The notes: generated by a model not told the origin, from the letters alone. 64,000 nt of DNA from Caldanaerovirga acetigignens (GCF_900142995.1 NZ_FRCR01000010.1:1-64000), one strand, 5' to 3'; positions 8,490 to 17,856 are shown, counted from the stretch's first letter. A program made the numbers and translations.

Positions 8490-10721
8490 TCACCTCATGC
8501 TTTCGAAAAATGTCCGGGAAATCACTTCTAGCTGTTGCTCCCTGGAAAGCTTTACGAAATGGACGGCGTAACCGGACACCCTTATCGTGAGTTGCGGGTA
8601 CTTGTGAGGGTTTTTCATGGCATCTATGAGAAGTTCCTTGTCCATAACATTTACGTTTATATGATGCCCGCCTTTTGCAAAATACCCGTCCAAAAGGCTC
8701 ACAAGGTTTTTTATCCTCGCTTCCTCCGTTCTCCCCAGAGCCTTCGGCACGATCGAAAATGTATAGGATATGCCGTCCCTGCAGTACTCGTAAGGAATTT
8801 TGCAGACCGAATTAAAGGCAGCCAGCGGTCCATTTTCATCTCGCCCGTGCATGGGATTTGCTCCGGGCGCGAAAGGCTCTCCTGCCTTTCTGCCGTCGGG
8901 AGTAGCACCGGTCTTTTTCCCGTAAACCACATTCGATGTGATTGTGAGTATGGACATGGTAGGTTTAGCACCCCTGTAGAGGGGTTTCCTGCTCAAAAAT
9001 CCGTAAAAAGTTTTAACAAGGGAAACGGCAATCGAATCAACCCTTTCATCGTCATTCCCGTATTTCGGGTAATCACCCTCTACCTTAAAATCTACGCAAA
9101 TCCCTCTGTCATCTCTTATCGGCGTAACTTTTGCATACTTTATGGCACTGAGCGAATCTACCGTCACTGAAAATCCAGCAATTCCAAAAGCCATAAGCCT
9201 TTCCACATCCGTATCGTGAAGGGCCATTTGAAGTTTTTCGTAATCGTACTTGTCGTGCATGTAATGTATGAGATTCATGGTATCGATGTAAAGATTCGCG
9301 AGCCACTCTAGGACTTTAATGTACCTTTCCCACACTCCGTCAAAGTTCAGTGGCCCTTCCGGCAAGGGCTCAAGCCTTGGGCCGATCTCCACACCGGTAA
9401 TTTCATCCCTTCCACCGTTTATGGCTAGAAGCAGCGCTTTTGCCAGATTTACCCTGGCACCGAAGAACTGCATCTGCTTTCCGAGTTTCATAGCAGAAAC
9501 GCAGCAGGCTATGCCGTAATCATCCCCGAAAATCGGCCTCATCAGATCATCGTTTTCGTATTGTATAGAGCTGGTCTTTATGGAAACTTCGGCACAAAAG
9601 CGCTTGAAATTATCCGGCAAATCCTTCGACCAAAGCACAGTAAGATTGGGTTCAGGCGCCGGCCCCAGGTTTAAAAGGGTGTTCAAAAAGCGAAAGGTAG
9701 TCTTGGTGACTAGAGGACGTCCGTCAAGCCCCACGCCTCCTAAAGCTTCCGTTATCCACATGGGATCTCCCGCAAAAAGTTCGTTGTACTCCTGCGTCCT
9801 GAGCTGCCTCGCCATCCGAAGCTTTATAACGAACTGGTCTATCAGCTCCTGAGCTTCCTCTTCGGTGATAATGCTTTTTTTAAGGTCCCTTTCGATATAT
9901 ATATCGAGAAACGTACTAACCCTGCCTAATGACATGGCCGCACCATTTTGTTCTTTAATAGCACCCAGGTATGCAAAATACACCCATTGTACCGCCTCGC
10001 GCGCGTTTTTCGCCGGAAGCGATATATCAACCCCGTAACTTTCGGCCATACGCTTCAGGTCCATCAAAGCCTCTATCTGATATGCCACTTCTTCCCTGAG
10101 CTGAACCAGCTCCGGAGTCATCGGGCCTATTAGATTTTTTAGGTCTTTTTTCTTTACTTCAATGAGCCTGTCCACGCCGTAAAGCGCTACCCTGCGGTAA
10201 TCACCTATTATCCTTCCCCGCCCATAGCTGTCCGGCAGCCCGGTAATTATGCCCAGCTTTCTCGCCATGCGCATTTCCTCGGTATAGGCCCTGTAAACGC
10301 CATCGTTATGTGTAGTGCGGTATTTGGTGAATATCTCCTTTATAGAATCGCTCAACTTGTAACCATAAGCCGAGCACGCCTGCTCAACCATCCTTATACC
10401 GCCGAAGGGATTGACAGCCCTTTTCAGAGGTTCATCGGTTTGAAGGCCTACTATTACCTCATCTTCCCTTTTGATGTATCCGGGACCGTGGCTTGTTATT
10501 GTGGATACTGTATTCGTGTCTATATCTAATACGCCCCCTTTTTTTATTTCTTCCGCAAGCAAAGCCTTGCACCTTTCCCAGAGCCTTCTGGTTTTCTCCG
10601 AAGGCCCCTTTAAAAATTCGCCACCTCCGTAGTACGGAGTATAATTCTTCTTTATGAAATCCCTCACATCGATTTCCTCCACCCACCGTCCCGGGACAAA
10701 ACCTTCCCAAGCTTCTTGCAT
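8490..10721 (-). CDS. pflB: Formate C-acetyltransferase (pyruvate formate-lyase)
   Basis: Glycyl-radical enzyme that converts pyruvate and CoA to acetyl-CoA and formate. The 743-residue protein contains the paired catalytic cysteines in [10 protein letters not shown] and the C-terminal glycyl-radical loop [11 protein letters not shown]. The start ATG 10721 has GAGGAGG upstream. It is preceded by a ZTP riboswitch and followed directly by its activase. Alongside the porCDAB operon it gives the cell two routes from pyruvate to acetyl-CoA. Confidence 0.97.
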   Translation of the reverse strand: MQEAWEGFVPGRWVEEIDVRDFIKKNYTPYYGGGEFLKGPSEKTRRLWERCKALLAEEIKKGGVLDIDTNTVSTITSHGPGYIKREDEVIVGLQTDEPLKRAVNPFGGIRMVEQACSAYGYKLSDSIKEIFTKYRTTHNDGVYRAYTEEMRMARKLGIITGLPDSYGRGRIIGDYRRVALYGVDRLIEVKKKDLKNLIGPMTPELVQLREEVAYQIEALMDLKRMAESYGVDISLPAKNAREAVQWVYFAYLGAIKEQNGAAMSLGRVSTFLDIYIERDLKKSIITEEEAQELIDQFVIKLRMARQLRTQEYNELFAGDPMWITEALGGVGLDGRPLVTKTTFRFLNTLLNLGPAPEPNLTVLWSKDLPDNFKRFCAEVSIKTSSIQYENDDLMRPIFGDDYGIACCVSAMKLGKQMQFFGARVNLAKALLLAINGGRDEITGVEIGPRLEPLPEGPLNFDGVWERYIKVLEWLANLYIDTMNLIHYMHDKYDYEKLQMALHDTDVERLMAFGIAGFSVTVDSLSAIKYAKVTPIRDDRGICVDFKVEGDYPKYGNDDERVDSIAVSLVKTFYGFLSRKPLYRGAKPTMSILTITSNVVYGKKTGATPDGRKAGEPFAPGANPMHGRDENGPLAAFNSVCKIPYEYCRDGISYTFSIVPKALGRTEEARIKNLVSLLDGYFAKGGHHINVNVMDKELLIDAMKNPHKYPQLTIRVSGYAVHFVKLSREQQLEVISRTFFESMR

Positions 10722-10757
10722 CTTTCGGCCTCCTCTCTTTTCTATTTAAAATCAAAA

Positions 10758-10858
10758 GCCGCCTGAGCAAATCCAACAATTTGCCCAGGCGGCCGGCATC
10801 CCTATTGGCCCCACTCCCCTGTGGTCGATTCCACATCTTGCCGCCAGTAATGGGACCC
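10758..10858 (-). ncRNA. ZTP (pfl-motif) riboswitch upstream of pflB
   Basis: The minus strand carries the conserved ACTGGCGG ... GACCAC..GGGGAG ... CCGCCTGGGCA arrangement of the pfl RNA, which senses ZMP/ZTP, the signal of folate (10-formyl-THF) shortage. The CCGCCTGGGCA end of the aptamer doubles as the 5' arm of a terminator stem (GCCGCCTGGGCAAAT / ATTTGCTCAGGCGGC, 10758-10793). Ligand binding should therefore turn expression on. PFL supplies formate for one-carbon metabolism, which fits. Confidence 0.88.
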
Positions 10859-10874
10859 CCTACTTTTGTAAAAT

Positions 10875-10904
10875 ATAATACACCAAAACACAATAGCAAG
10901 TCAA
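10875..10904 (-). promoter_or_regulatory. Promoter of the ZTP riboswitch-pflB transcript
   Basis: TTGACT (10899-10904), 18 bp, TATTAT (10875-10880) on the minus strand, just upstream of the aptamer. Confidence 0.65.
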
Positions 10905-10925
10905 TACCGAAAAAATAACTAACTT

Positions 10926-12566
10926 TTACGAATTCAGGATTTTCATCGCAATTTCTTCTCTTACTTCCGTTATAAAAGGAATCTTCGTCTCCTTTTCAGT
11001 TTCCCTGTTGCAAGAAGCAATGTCGTCCCTAGAAATAGCTCCAACCGTAAACTTCCTCGCTCCTGCCATAAGCTGTTGTAAGCCTGCCGAAAGCTTATCG
11101 GCCAAAGTCCAAAATGCAATGGCACCGTAAGGTATGTTTTTCATCTCGTCTTCGCCGACTTTCTTTTTGACTTCGTGGTACCCTGCAAAGATTTCTTCCG
11201 CCTTCAATCCTATCTGCGAAACAGTCGAAGGTAATGTATCCCAATTTCCGTTGACTTTTTCTTTTCTCTCTGGATGTAGTGCCCCTTCAATGTTGGACCC
11301 CACGAAAGCGGGAATCATCAGTGCCCTTCCCATGCAAACTACTTTTGCAAAAGGTGCTCCCAAAGCAAGGGCTTTGAATATATGGTCTTCTCTTGCAAAT
11401 CCGCCAGCAAAGGCCATATCTACGACTTTGTATCCTTTTTCTTTCAATATAGTTGCATATTCATAAGCTTTCGAATGCAACAGTATAGACGGTATTCCCC
11501 AGGTCTCCATCATATTCCACGGGCTCATTCCGGTTCCTCCACCGGAACCGTCTATGGTGAGCAGGTCCAGTTTAGCTTCAGTCGCGTACTTAATCGCCAT
11601 TGCAAGGCCGTCAACAGAGTAAGATCCCGTTTTTAACGTTATCCACTTATACCCCAATTTCCTTAAATACTCTACAGTCTTCATAAATTGCTCTCTTACT
11701 TCCTCCGGCGAAGAAAGGTCTGTGTACCCTAGCCTACTGTGCCTTGCAAAGGACTTTACTGCTCCGTTCTTGTAAGCTTCAATGACTTCCGGCCTTTCGG
11801 GGTCAGGATCTACAACATATCCCCTCTTCTTGAGGAAGGTAGCATATTCAATGTCCTTTACCTGAATTTCACCACCTATGCATTTAGCTCCTTGCCCCCA
11901 CTTTAGCTCTATTACGACCTTGTCGCCGTATTTTTCTATGACGTATTCTGCCACTTTATTTCGAGTATCCTCTACGTTTAACTGGACAAAAATAGCTCCA
12001 TACCCGTCGTAGTATCTAAGGTAGGTCTCTATTCTCCTGTCAAGTTCAGGTGCTACTTTTATCTTGCCATTTTCTATGACAGAATTTTTGTCAACCCCAA
12101 CCACATTTTCTCCTATTACGATAGGAATCCCGACAAGGGCAGCTCCTATTGCAAGGGAATCCCAGTACTTTGCAGCGATAAAAGTCGAACCCAACGCCCC
12201 AGTCATTATTGGAACCCTAGCCTTAATCTTTTCTTTATTGCCAAACTCCGTAGATACATCGACGTTGGGAAATATGCAGTCATCCGCCGAATTTGTCAAG
12301 TTCTCCTTAAGCCCCGTGGCGCCGTAGTTATATCCAAGAATCCTTAAAGAATTATAGGAAACTCCAAGATGCATGGTGTTGCCGCTTCCTGCCGTAACTG
12401 TTCCAAAATCTCTGGGGTAAAGCATCTTCCTGCCGATGAGACTTGAAAGCCAGGTCTCACACTTGCCTTGGCAATCAGCCCTGCAGAGAGTGCAGAGCCC
12501 TGATTCTGCAGGGTTACCTCTGTTTACTGTTCCTAGCACGTCGTTGGACTTTGGCCATGAAATCAT
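10926..12566 (-). CDS. FMN-binding glutamate synthase-family protein
   Basis: 546 residues corresponding to the central/FMN domain of the large subunit of glutamate synthase, without the N-terminal amidotransferase domain. Seen: a Cys-rich N-terminus (CTLCRADCQGKC), IELKWGQGAKCIGGEIQ, and the flavin/substrate-barrel sequence LLTIDGSGGGTGMSPW. A similar stand-alone protein occurs in archaea and clostridia and is thought to use ammonia or a separate glutaminase; the actual reaction here is not shown. The upstream ykkC-type riboswitch supports a role in nitrogen/amino-acid metabolism. Confidence 0.88.
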   Translation of the reverse strand: MISWPKSNDVLGTVNRGNPAESGLCTLCRADCQGKCETWLSSLIGRKMLYPRDFGTVTAGSGNTMHLGVSYNSLRILGYNYGATGLKENLTNSADDCIFPNVDVSTEFGNKEKIKARVPIMTGALGSTFIAAKYWDSLAIGAALVGIPIVIGENVVGVDKNSVIENGKIKVAPELDRRIETYLRYYDGYGAIFVQLNVEDTRNKVAEYVIEKYGDKVVIELKWGQGAKCIGGEIQVKDIEYATFLKKRGYVVDPDPERPEVIEAYKNGAVKSFARHSRLGYTDLSSPEEVREQFMKTVEYLRKLGYKWITLKTGSYSVDGLAMAIKYATEAKLDLLTIDGSGGGTGMSPWNMMETWGIPSILLHSKAYEYATILKEKGYKVVDMAFAGGFAREDHIFKALALGAPFAKVVCMGRALMIPAFVGSNIEGALHPERKEKVNGNWDTLPSTVSQIGLKAEEIFAGYHEVKKKVGEDEMKNIPYGAIAFWTLADKLSAGLQQLMAGARKFTVGAISRDDIASCNRETEKETKIPFITEVREEIAMKILNS

Positions 12567-12608
12567 CTAAAATCCCTCCATGCATAGCATAATTTTTTAT
12601 CATAATGT

Positions 12609-12745
12609 AAAAGCCCTCGGAAAATCCCATTTCAGGGACCTTCCGAGGGCTTTTATCCCTACGGTGTGACAGGACTTGCCTGCCTGGTGCCGCTCGGTCC
12701 AGACGCCTCAAAGACCGGAACCCTAGGCACCCTCCCTTACAAATG
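12609..12745 (-). ncRNA. ykkC-family riboswitch (probably subtype 2, ppGpp- or PRPP-sensing)
   Basis: The minus strand has ykkC hallmarks in order: GGTGCCTAGGGTTCCGG, CTGGACCGAGCGGCACC, then ACACCGTAGGGATAAAAGCCC. The last element overlaps the 5' arm of a 14-bp terminator (AAAAGCCCTCGGAA / TTCCGAGGGCTTTT, 12609-12654), which makes an ON switch. Guanidine-I versions normally precede guanidine transport or metabolism genes. Versions before glutamate synthase or amino-acid genes are usually subtype 2a (ppGpp). The subtype is inferred from context. Confidence 0.82.
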
Positions 12746-12776
12746 CTCTTGTATACCTGCACTCAATTTTTTTATG

Positions 12777-12806
12777 ATTATACAATGCATTTTATAATAA
12801 TGTCAA
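12777..12806 (-). promoter_or_regulatory. Promoter of the ykkC riboswitch transcript
   Basis: TTGACA (12801-12806), 18 bp, TATAAT (12777-12782) on the minus strand. Confidence 0.75.
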
Positions 12807-12811
12807 GAGTT

Positions 12812-12843
12812 GCAAAAAAAAAATTTGCGGGATAAACCCGGCT
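12812..12843 (-). terminator. Terminator after ispF
   Basis: CGGGTTTATCCCG hairpin on the minus strand followed by AAATTTTTTTTTT, 10-40 bp after the ispF stop. Confidence 0.75.
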
Positions 12844-12851
12844 TTTTGGCT

Positions 12852-13325
12852 TTAAAGTTTTTTAATTAGGCACACGGCCTGTGCTGAAATCCCCTCGCCT
12901 CTTCCCTCAAACCCCATTCCCTCAGTGGTAGTAGCTTTTATGCTTATCTTATCCTTAGATATGTTCAACGCCTGCGCTATGTTTTCCCTCATCTTATCTA
13001 TGTACGGGGAAAGCTTTGGCCTTTCGGCGCAAATTACCGAATCTATGTTGACCACCCCAAAACCCTCGCGTTTTAGCATCTCTCCTACCCTCTTCAAAAG
13101 GAGAATGCTTCGTATGTCCTTGTATTCCGGGTCAGTATCTGGAAAATGGACGCCTATATCGCCCAGAGCCGCTGCCCCTAAAAGCGCGTCATTTATTGCA
13201 TGGACCACGACATCCGCATCGGAATGGCCCAGCAGACCTTTTTCGTAAGGAATCTCAACCCCGCCCAATACCAGCTTTCTTCCCTTTACCAGCCGGTGGG
13301 CGTCGTATCCGATACCTACTCTCAT
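12852..13325 (-). CDS. ispF: 2-C-methyl-D-erythritol 2,4-cyclodiphosphate synthase
   Basis: Fifth step of the MEP isoprenoid pathway: forms the cyclic diphosphate with release of CMP. 157 residues, with the zinc-binding GYDAHRL motif at the N-terminus, the second metal/substrate motif [20 protein letters not shown], and the C-terminal [18 protein letters not shown]. It lies 5 bp after ispD, as in many bacteria. Confidence 0.97.
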   Translation of the reverse strand: MRVGIGYDAHRLVKGRKLVLGGVEIPYEKGLLGHSDADVVVHAINDALLGAAALGDIGVHFPDTDPEYKDIRSILLLKRVGEMLKREGFGVVNIDSVICAERPKLSPYIDKMRENIAQALNISKDKISIKATTTEGMGFEGRGEGISAQAVCLIKKL

Positions 13326-13329
13326 TTTC

Positions 13330-14028
13330 TCACCTCTTGAAATCTCCGTATCCCATATTTAGAAAGGCCTCTGCAACTATCATGTCTTCCGGAGTCGTAA
13401 TTTTGATGTTCTCATAAGCCCCTTCTATCATTACTACGGGAAATCCAAGCCTTTCCACAAGGACTGTATCATCCGTGCCGTAAAATCCACTCTTTCTCGC
13501 CTCTTCGTGAGCTTTGAGTATCAGTGAATACTCAAAGGTTTGTGGCGTCTGGATGGCCCACAGGGTTTTTCTGTCGGGGGTGTTCAGAATAAATCCCTTG
13601 TCCACAACTTTTATGGTATCCTTCACAGGTACTCCCACACCAACGGCCTTGTATTTTTTGGCAGCTTCAATGCTGTCTAAAATTATCTTTCTCGTGACGA
13701 ACGGTCGCACTCCATCGTGTATAACAACAATATCGGTTTGAGGAGAGCAGCTCCTCAAACCGTTGTAAACAGAATCCTGGCGTTCCTTTCCGCCTTCTGC
13801 GAGCTTTACCTTTCTAAATCGGTAGGGCAAGAGAATTTCTTTTTGTGCGTAAACAATATCCGAAGACCCCACTACCAGTATTATTTCATCGATTTCCTTC
13901 AAGTTTTCAAAGGTGTTCAATGTGTAATAAAGGATGGGACGCCCCTTCAGCATCAAAAACTGCTTGCTCAAAGTGGAATTCATCCTCCTACCCCTGCCGC
14001 CGGCCGCTATCACCGCCGCAACTTTCAT
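13330..14028 (-). CDS. ispD: 2-C-methyl-D-erythritol 4-phosphate cytidylyltransferase
   Basis: Third MEP-pathway enzyme, transferring CMP to methylerythritol phosphate. The nucleotidyltransferase N-terminus [13 protein letters not shown] and the [12 protein letters not shown] segment are present. ATG 14028 is taken as start because GGGGTG lies six bases upstream; a GTG at 14037 is in frame but poorly placed. It forms an operon with ispF and the upstream PIN-domain gene, with gaps of only a few bases. Confidence 0.96.
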   Translation of the reverse strand: MKVAAVIAAGGRGRRMNSTLSKQFLMLKGRPILYYTLNTFENLKEIDEIILVVGSSDIVYAQKEILLPYRFRKVKLAEGGKERQDSVYNGLRSCSPQTDIVVIHDGVRPFVTRKIILDSIEAAKKYKAVGVGVPVKDTIKVVDKGFILNTPDRKTLWAIQTPQTFEYSLILKAHEEARKSGFYGTDDTVLVERLGFPVVMIEGAYENIKITTPEDMIVAEAFLNMGYGDFKR

Positions 14029-14042
14029 TTGTTTCACCCCGG

Positions 14043-15140
14043 CTACATCGATTTAGGCTTTGCGAAAATCATCCTCCCGGCAGCAGTCTGCAACACGCTG
14101 GTCACCATTACACCTATTGTCTCACCTATGTGCTTTTTGCCACCATCCACCACTATCATTGTACCATCGTCCAGGTATGCGACCCCCTGCCCCGCCTCTT
14201 TGCCGTCTTTTATAACCTGCACAACCATTTCCTCACCCGGGAGAACTATCGGTTTTACCGCATTGGCAAGTTCGTTTATGTTCAAGACAGGAACTTTATG
14301 CAGCTCCGCCACTTTATTCAGGTTAAAATCGTTGGTTATTATCTTTCCGTCGAGCATCTGGGCAAGTTTTACCAATTTGCTGTCAACCTCTGCAATGTCT
14401 TCGAAATCCTTTTCGCAAATCTGTACCTCGATATTCATTTCCTTTTGCATTCTGTTCAAAATGTCAAGCCCTCTGCGGCCGCGATTCCTTTTCAGGACAT
14501 CCGACGAATCGGCTATGTGCCTCAGTTCTTCCAGCACAAAGCTCGGAACTATTATAGGTCCTTCGATAAATCCAGTCTGGCATATATCGGCGATTCGTCC
14601 ATCTATTATCACACTGGTATCCAAAATCTTCGGTTTTATCTTGTTGGAATTTGTGTTGGAAATTGCCGGTGCAGTTTGCTGTTTCTTGGGCCATACTTGA
14701 ACGGGAATCAAGGCAGACAATTCTTCCCCTTTTTTTATTGCAACACTCGCTCCGATGTACCCCAATACTAGATTCGCTGCTATAAGCAAATACGGTCCCA
14801 TCCACGGAATGCCCAAAAGCGCTCTAGAAAAAAGATTCGCGATAACAAGCCCCATAAAAAGTCCTATAAATCCGTAAAGTATATCCCTCATAGGAGTTTT
14901 CTGAAGCCTGTTTTCCATCCACTCCTTGGTTCTGGTCCCCCACAAAAATAGCTTCGGAGTTAGTAAATAAAATATCATTGCGAAAATTATAGAGCTCACT
15001 ATCTTGCCAGCCCCTATACTGGTTTCGCTCAGGGATAAAAGGTTCAAAAGTTCGTTTACCTTAAATACCATTAAAGAAATTTCGTACCCAATAACAAGTC
15101 CCAAAAGCGATAGAGCAGCTTGAATGATTCTGTATATCAC
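14043..15140 (-). CDS. Membrane-anchored PIN/TRAM domain protein (YacL-like)
   Basis: 365 residues. About four hydrophobic segments lie in the first 140 residues. They are followed by a PIN nuclease-like domain ([15 protein letters not shown] with the first acidic residues, later [12 protein letters not shown]) and a C-terminal TRAM-like beta domain ([21 protein letters not shown]). The start GTG 15140 has AGGAGG upstream. It sits next to carD and ispD, the standard order (carD-yacL-ispD-ispF) in Firmicutes. Probable membrane-associated RNase; the substrate is unknown. Confidence 0.93.
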   Translation of the reverse strand: MIYRIIQAALSLLGLVIGYEISLMVFKVNELLNLLSLSETSIGAGKIVSSIIFAMIFYLLTPKLFLWGTRTKEWMENRLQKTPMRDILYGFIGLFMGLVIANLFSRALLGIPWMGPYLLIAANLVLGYIGASVAIKKGEELSALIPVQVWPKKQQTAPAISNTNSNKIKPKILDTSVIIDGRIADICQTGFIEGPIIVPSFVLEELRHIADSSDVLKRNRGRRGLDILNRMQKEMNIEVQICEKDFEDIAEVDSKLVKLAQMLDGKIITNDFNLNKVAELHKVPVLNINELANAVKPIVLPGEEMVVQVIKDGKEAGQGVAYLDDGTMIVVDGGKKHIGETIGVMVTSVLQTAAGRMIFAKPKSM

Positions 15141-15222
15141 TCTTTATCACCTCCTATATAAAGTATTGCCGATTTTTAGCACTTTTTTTCCTTACGTCTA
15201 ATCCCATTATATAATAAAATCT

Positions 15223-15245
15223 CCTTCCAATCCACATTTGGAAGG
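15223..15245 (-). repeat. 8-bp inverted repeat upstream of the PIN gene
   Basis: CCTTCCAA-N7-TTGGAAGG. Reading the minus strand it follows the carD stop by about 30 bp and is followed by AGATTTTATT, so it may be a weak terminator. It also overlaps the -35 area of a TATAAT at 15207-15214 and could be an operator instead. Confidence 0.5.
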
Positions 15246-15274
15246 TAAAATGCGGTGATACAAAAAAAACGCCC

Positions 15275-15751
15275 TTACCCTAACGCTCTTTCTATCATCC
15301 TGTGGGCGCTTATCTCATCTATATTTTTCGAAAGGGCGATTTCGCTTGCAAGGATTTGTTTTGCGTTTTCAAACATCCTCCTTTCGCCAGTGGAAAGCCC
15401 CTTTTCCTTTTCCCTCAGCCCTAAATTTCTTACAACTTCCGCTACCTGAAATATATTTCCGCTTTTAATTTTTTCCATATTGGCCCTGTATCTGTGATTC
15501 CAGTTAGCCGGCATTTTGCTCTTTTCCCCGCGAAGTATTTTGAATACCTGTTCTATCTCTTCATCACTCACGACTTGACGAACGCCTATCGCTTTGACGC
15601 TTTTTATGGGAATCATAACCTTCATGTTCTTGAAATGCATTCTCATGACGTAGTACTTCTGTTTTTCCCCCAGAATTTCCTTCTCTTCTATGGCTTCAAT
15701 AATCCCAGCTCCGTGCATCGGATAGACAACCTTGTCCCCAATGTTGAACAT
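15275..15751 (-). CDS. carD: CarD-family transcriptional regulator
   Basis: CarD/CdnL proteins bind the RNA polymerase beta subunit through a Tudor-like RID domain and stabilise open complexes, notably at rRNA promoters. The RID (MFNIGDKVVYPMHGAGIIEA onward) covers residues 1-60 and an all-helical DNA-binding domain the rest. ATG 15751 is used because AGGGGG is seven bases upstream, giving 158 residues as usual for the family. Confidence 0.95.
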   Translation of the reverse strand: MFNIGDKVVYPMHGAGIIEAIEEKEILGEKQKYYVMRMHFKNMKVMIPIKSVKAIGVRQVVSDEEIEQVFKILRGEKSKMPANWNHRYRANMEKIKSGNIFQVAEVVRNLGLREKEKGLSTGERRMFENAKQILASEIALSKNIDEISAHRMIERALG

Positions 15752-15829
15752 TCCGAAGCCCCCTAAAAAATATAACTTTATTTTATTATTAAATAACATA
15801 AAATTCCTGAAATGTCAAGTTAAATTTTA

Positions 15830-15859
15830 ATTATACTATACATAACAGAATTATGTCAA
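15830..15859 (-). promoter_or_regulatory. Promoter of carD
   Basis: TTGACA (15854-15859), 18 bp, TATAAT (15830-15835) on the minus strand, about 80 bp upstream of carD. Confidence 0.7.
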
Positions 15860-15935
15860 TCAGAATTTTTTATGAGCCCCTTTCATTATGGGTGAAAAAT
15901 ATACTTCACATTTTTCTCTATATTCTAACTTAAGT

Positions 15936-15965
15936 TTGACAAACGCCCGAAGTCATGGATATAAT
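15936..15965 (+). promoter_or_regulatory. Promoter of the 131-residue protein gene
   Basis: Plus strand TTGACA (15936-15941), 18 bp, TATAAT (15960-15965), about 30 bp before the start codon. Confidence 0.75.
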
Positions 15966-15997
15966 AAGACTTGTAAGAAAATATAGGGGGAATCACA

Positions 15998-16393
15998 ATG
16001 AAGGACCTGACCTATGAGGAATTCCAAGCCACGGTCTCCCAGTGCCTCGTAAGGCACAAGAGCATCATAGACGTGCTCACAAAACTTCAAGAAACCGTAA
16101 GCCGCATCAACCGTGCCATAGCAAAATCGGTCACCGTATGCGGATGTCTGGAAATCAACGCAAGAAAACAGCAAATCCCCAGCAACATCAGCCTTCAGGA
16201 CCTGAGTTCATACATGGAAACCCACCTGAAGGGCAATTTGTGCCCCAACTGCAGGGAGATCCTAAAGGAGGAGCTAGGCAATCATCTTTTTTATCTTGCC
16301 GCTTTATGCAACTTGCTGAACGTAAGCCTGGAAGACGTCCTTTTAGAAGAAAACGAAAAACTTACAACTCTAGGTATTTATAATCTTTCTTGA
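15998..16393 (+). CDS. Conserved small clostridial protein with MazG-like C-terminus and four cysteines
   Basis: 131 residues, start after ATAGGGGG. An N-terminal helical part (residues 1-45) is followed by a VCGCLEINA motif, a CPNC pair (about 84-87), and EELGNHLFYLAALCNLLNVS. The last stretch resembles the helix of MazG-type NTP pyrophosphohydrolases, though the family's acidic residues are only partly kept. The C-x-C and C-x2-C pairs could form a metal site. I recognise it as widespread in Clostridia and sometimes labelled DUF1573, but I cannot assign a function. It has its own strong promoter and is convergent with radA (5 bp apart). Confidence 0.8.
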   Translation: MKDLTYEEFQATVSQCLVRHKSIIDVLTKLQETVSRINRAIAKSVTVCGCLEINARKQQIPSNISLQDLSSYMETHLKGNLCPNCREILKEELGNHLFYLAALCNLLNVSLEDVLLEENEKLTTLGIYNLS

Positions 16394-16398
16394 ATTCC

Positions 16399-17745
16399 TC
16401 AATCCAGAGCTAAATCTATCGCCTCCTTCAACTCTCTCACCCCTACGACCTCAATAGAACCGCCGGTCTTCAAATCCTTAATATTATCGAAAGGTATTAT
16501 AACTTCCTTAAAGCCAAGTTTTGCCGCTTCATTGACCCGCTTTTCCACGTAACTGACTGAACGTATTTCTCCTCCAAGGCCCACTTCCCCTATTATTACC
16601 GCTTCCCTTGCAGGCCTATTTTTAAAGCTTGAAACTATAGCAGTTGCTACAGCCAAATCCACGGCCGGTTCGGAGAGTTTGATTCCGCCGGCCACATTAA
16701 TGTACACGTCTTCGTGGGTAAGGTTAAGCCCCAACTTCTTTTCCAAAACCGCAATTAACAAAACTGCCCTATTGTAGTCAATCCCTGAAGTCTGTCGCCG
16801 GGGCAGGTTGAAGCCGGTAGGGCAGGTAAGCGCCTGGACTTCTACCAAAAGAGGTCTCGTGCCTTCCATGGTGCAAACCACGGCAGAACCAGGTGCGGCT
16901 TTCTTTCTTCCCATTAGCAAAAATTTGGAGGGAGTTTTTACTTCTATGAGCCCCGCCTCCTTCATTTCAAATATTCCAATTTCGTTAGTCGAGCCGAATC
17001 TATTCTTTACAGCCCTTACCACGCGGTACGATTGATATCTTTCACCTTCAAAATAGAGCACGCAATCCACCATGTGCTCCAAAGTCCGGGGACCCGCAAG
17101 GCTCCCATCTTTAGTAACGTGCCCGACTATAAACACAGCCGTGCCAGTCTCTTTTGAAATCTTGAGCAGTCTGTGGGTAACTTCCCTCACCTGGCTGATG
17201 CTTCCAGGAGGCGACTCTAAAGCAGGAAGATAGACGGTCTGTACCGAGTCCAGGATTACTACATGAGGCAAAAGTTCCCTCACATAGCTTTCTACAACCT
17301 CTATGTTGTTTTCCGCCGCCAAGTAAAGCCTGCTCTCTACTATCCCGAGCCTTTCCGCTCTCAATTTGACCTGTTTTTCCGATTCTTCGCCAGTAACGTA
17401 GAGCACAACCTTCTCTATGGCGCTGAGTTTTCCGGCCATCTGGAGCATCAGGGTGGATTTCCCTATTCCGGGGTCACCTCCCAAAAGCACCAGACTTCCC
17501 GGGACTATGCCGCCCCCCAGGACCCTGTCGAGCTCTTCTAACTTCGTCTTTATCCGTTCCTCTTCCGAATATTGTATCTCACTCAAAAGTCTGGGCTTAT
17601 TGTTTAAAGTTGAGATTCTTTTTTCTTCGAAAAAAAGCTCTTCCACAAGGCTATTCCAGCTTTCACATTCGGGGCACTTTCCCATCCACTTCACCGATTC
17701 AAATCCGCATTGCTGGCAAACGTATTTTTTTTTGGTTTTCAACAA
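16399..17745 (-). CDS. radA: DNA repair protein RadA
   Basis: RecA-like ATPase that drives branch migration of recombination intermediates. It has a four-Cys zinc finger (YVCQQCGFESVKWMGKCPEC), Walker A GGDPGIGKST, the RadA-specific KNRFG motif (VKNRFGSTNEIGIFEM) and a C-terminal Lon-protease-like domain. 448 residues is full length. In many relatives it is co-transcribed with ctsR-clpC. Here a terminator and about 200 bp of unusual repeats separate it from clpC. Confidence 0.97.
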   Translation of the reverse strand: MLKTKKKYVCQQCGFESVKWMGKCPECESWNSLVEELFFEEKRISTLNNKPRLLSEIQYSEEERIKTKLEELDRVLGGGIVPGSLVLLGGDPGIGKSTLMLQMAGKLSAIEKVVLYVTGEESEKQVKLRAERLGIVESRLYLAAENNIEVVESYVRELLPHVVILDSVQTVYLPALESPPGSISQVREVTHRLLKISKETGTAVFIVGHVTKDGSLAGPRTLEHMVDCVLYFEGERYQSYRVVRAVKNRFGSTNEIGIFEMKEAGLIEVKTPSKFLLMGRKKAAPGSAVVCTMEGTRPLLVEVQALTCPTGFNLPRRQTSGIDYNRAVLLIAVLEKKLGLNLTHEDVYINVAGGIKLSEPAVDLAVATAIVSSFKNRPAREAVIIGEVGLGGEIRSVSYVEKRVNEAAKLGFKEVIIPFDNIKDLKTGGSIEVVGVRELKEAIDLALD

Positions 17746-17759
17746 ACTCCCTCACTTTT

Positions 17760-17792
17760 TATCTAAACTGTAGTAACTTGACAGTTTAGATA
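17760..17792. repeat. 12-bp perfect inverted repeat just upstream of radA
   Basis: TATCTAAACTGT at 17760-17771 and ACAGTTTAGATA at 17781-17792, with a 9-bp loop, 15 bp before the radA start codon. It could be an operator or an RNA hairpin close to the ribosome-binding site. Confidence 0.75.
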
Positions 17793-17856
17793 GCTGGGCT
17801 ATTTATAGTCCGCCCTTTCATAGAGTGCTTAGTCCCAGCAGGCGGTGTTTAAGCAC
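17793..17856. repeat. Three fully interleaved inverted repeats upstream of radA
   Basis: Plus-strand order of arms: GCTGGG (17793-17798), CCGCC (17810-17814), GTGCTTA (17825-17831), CCCAGC (17834-17839), GGCGG (17841-17845), TAAGCAC (17850-17856). Arms 1-4, 2-5 and 3-6 are complementary, an a-b-c-a'-b'-c' order that would make pseudoknots or mutually exclusive hairpins. I do not recognise it as a known RNA class. Confidence 0.55.

Noticed and set aside
13717..14771. Two long overlapping plus-strand ORFs (327 and 308 codons)
   Set aside because: Antisense to ispD and the PIN-domain gene, which have clear motifs, starts and operon spacing.
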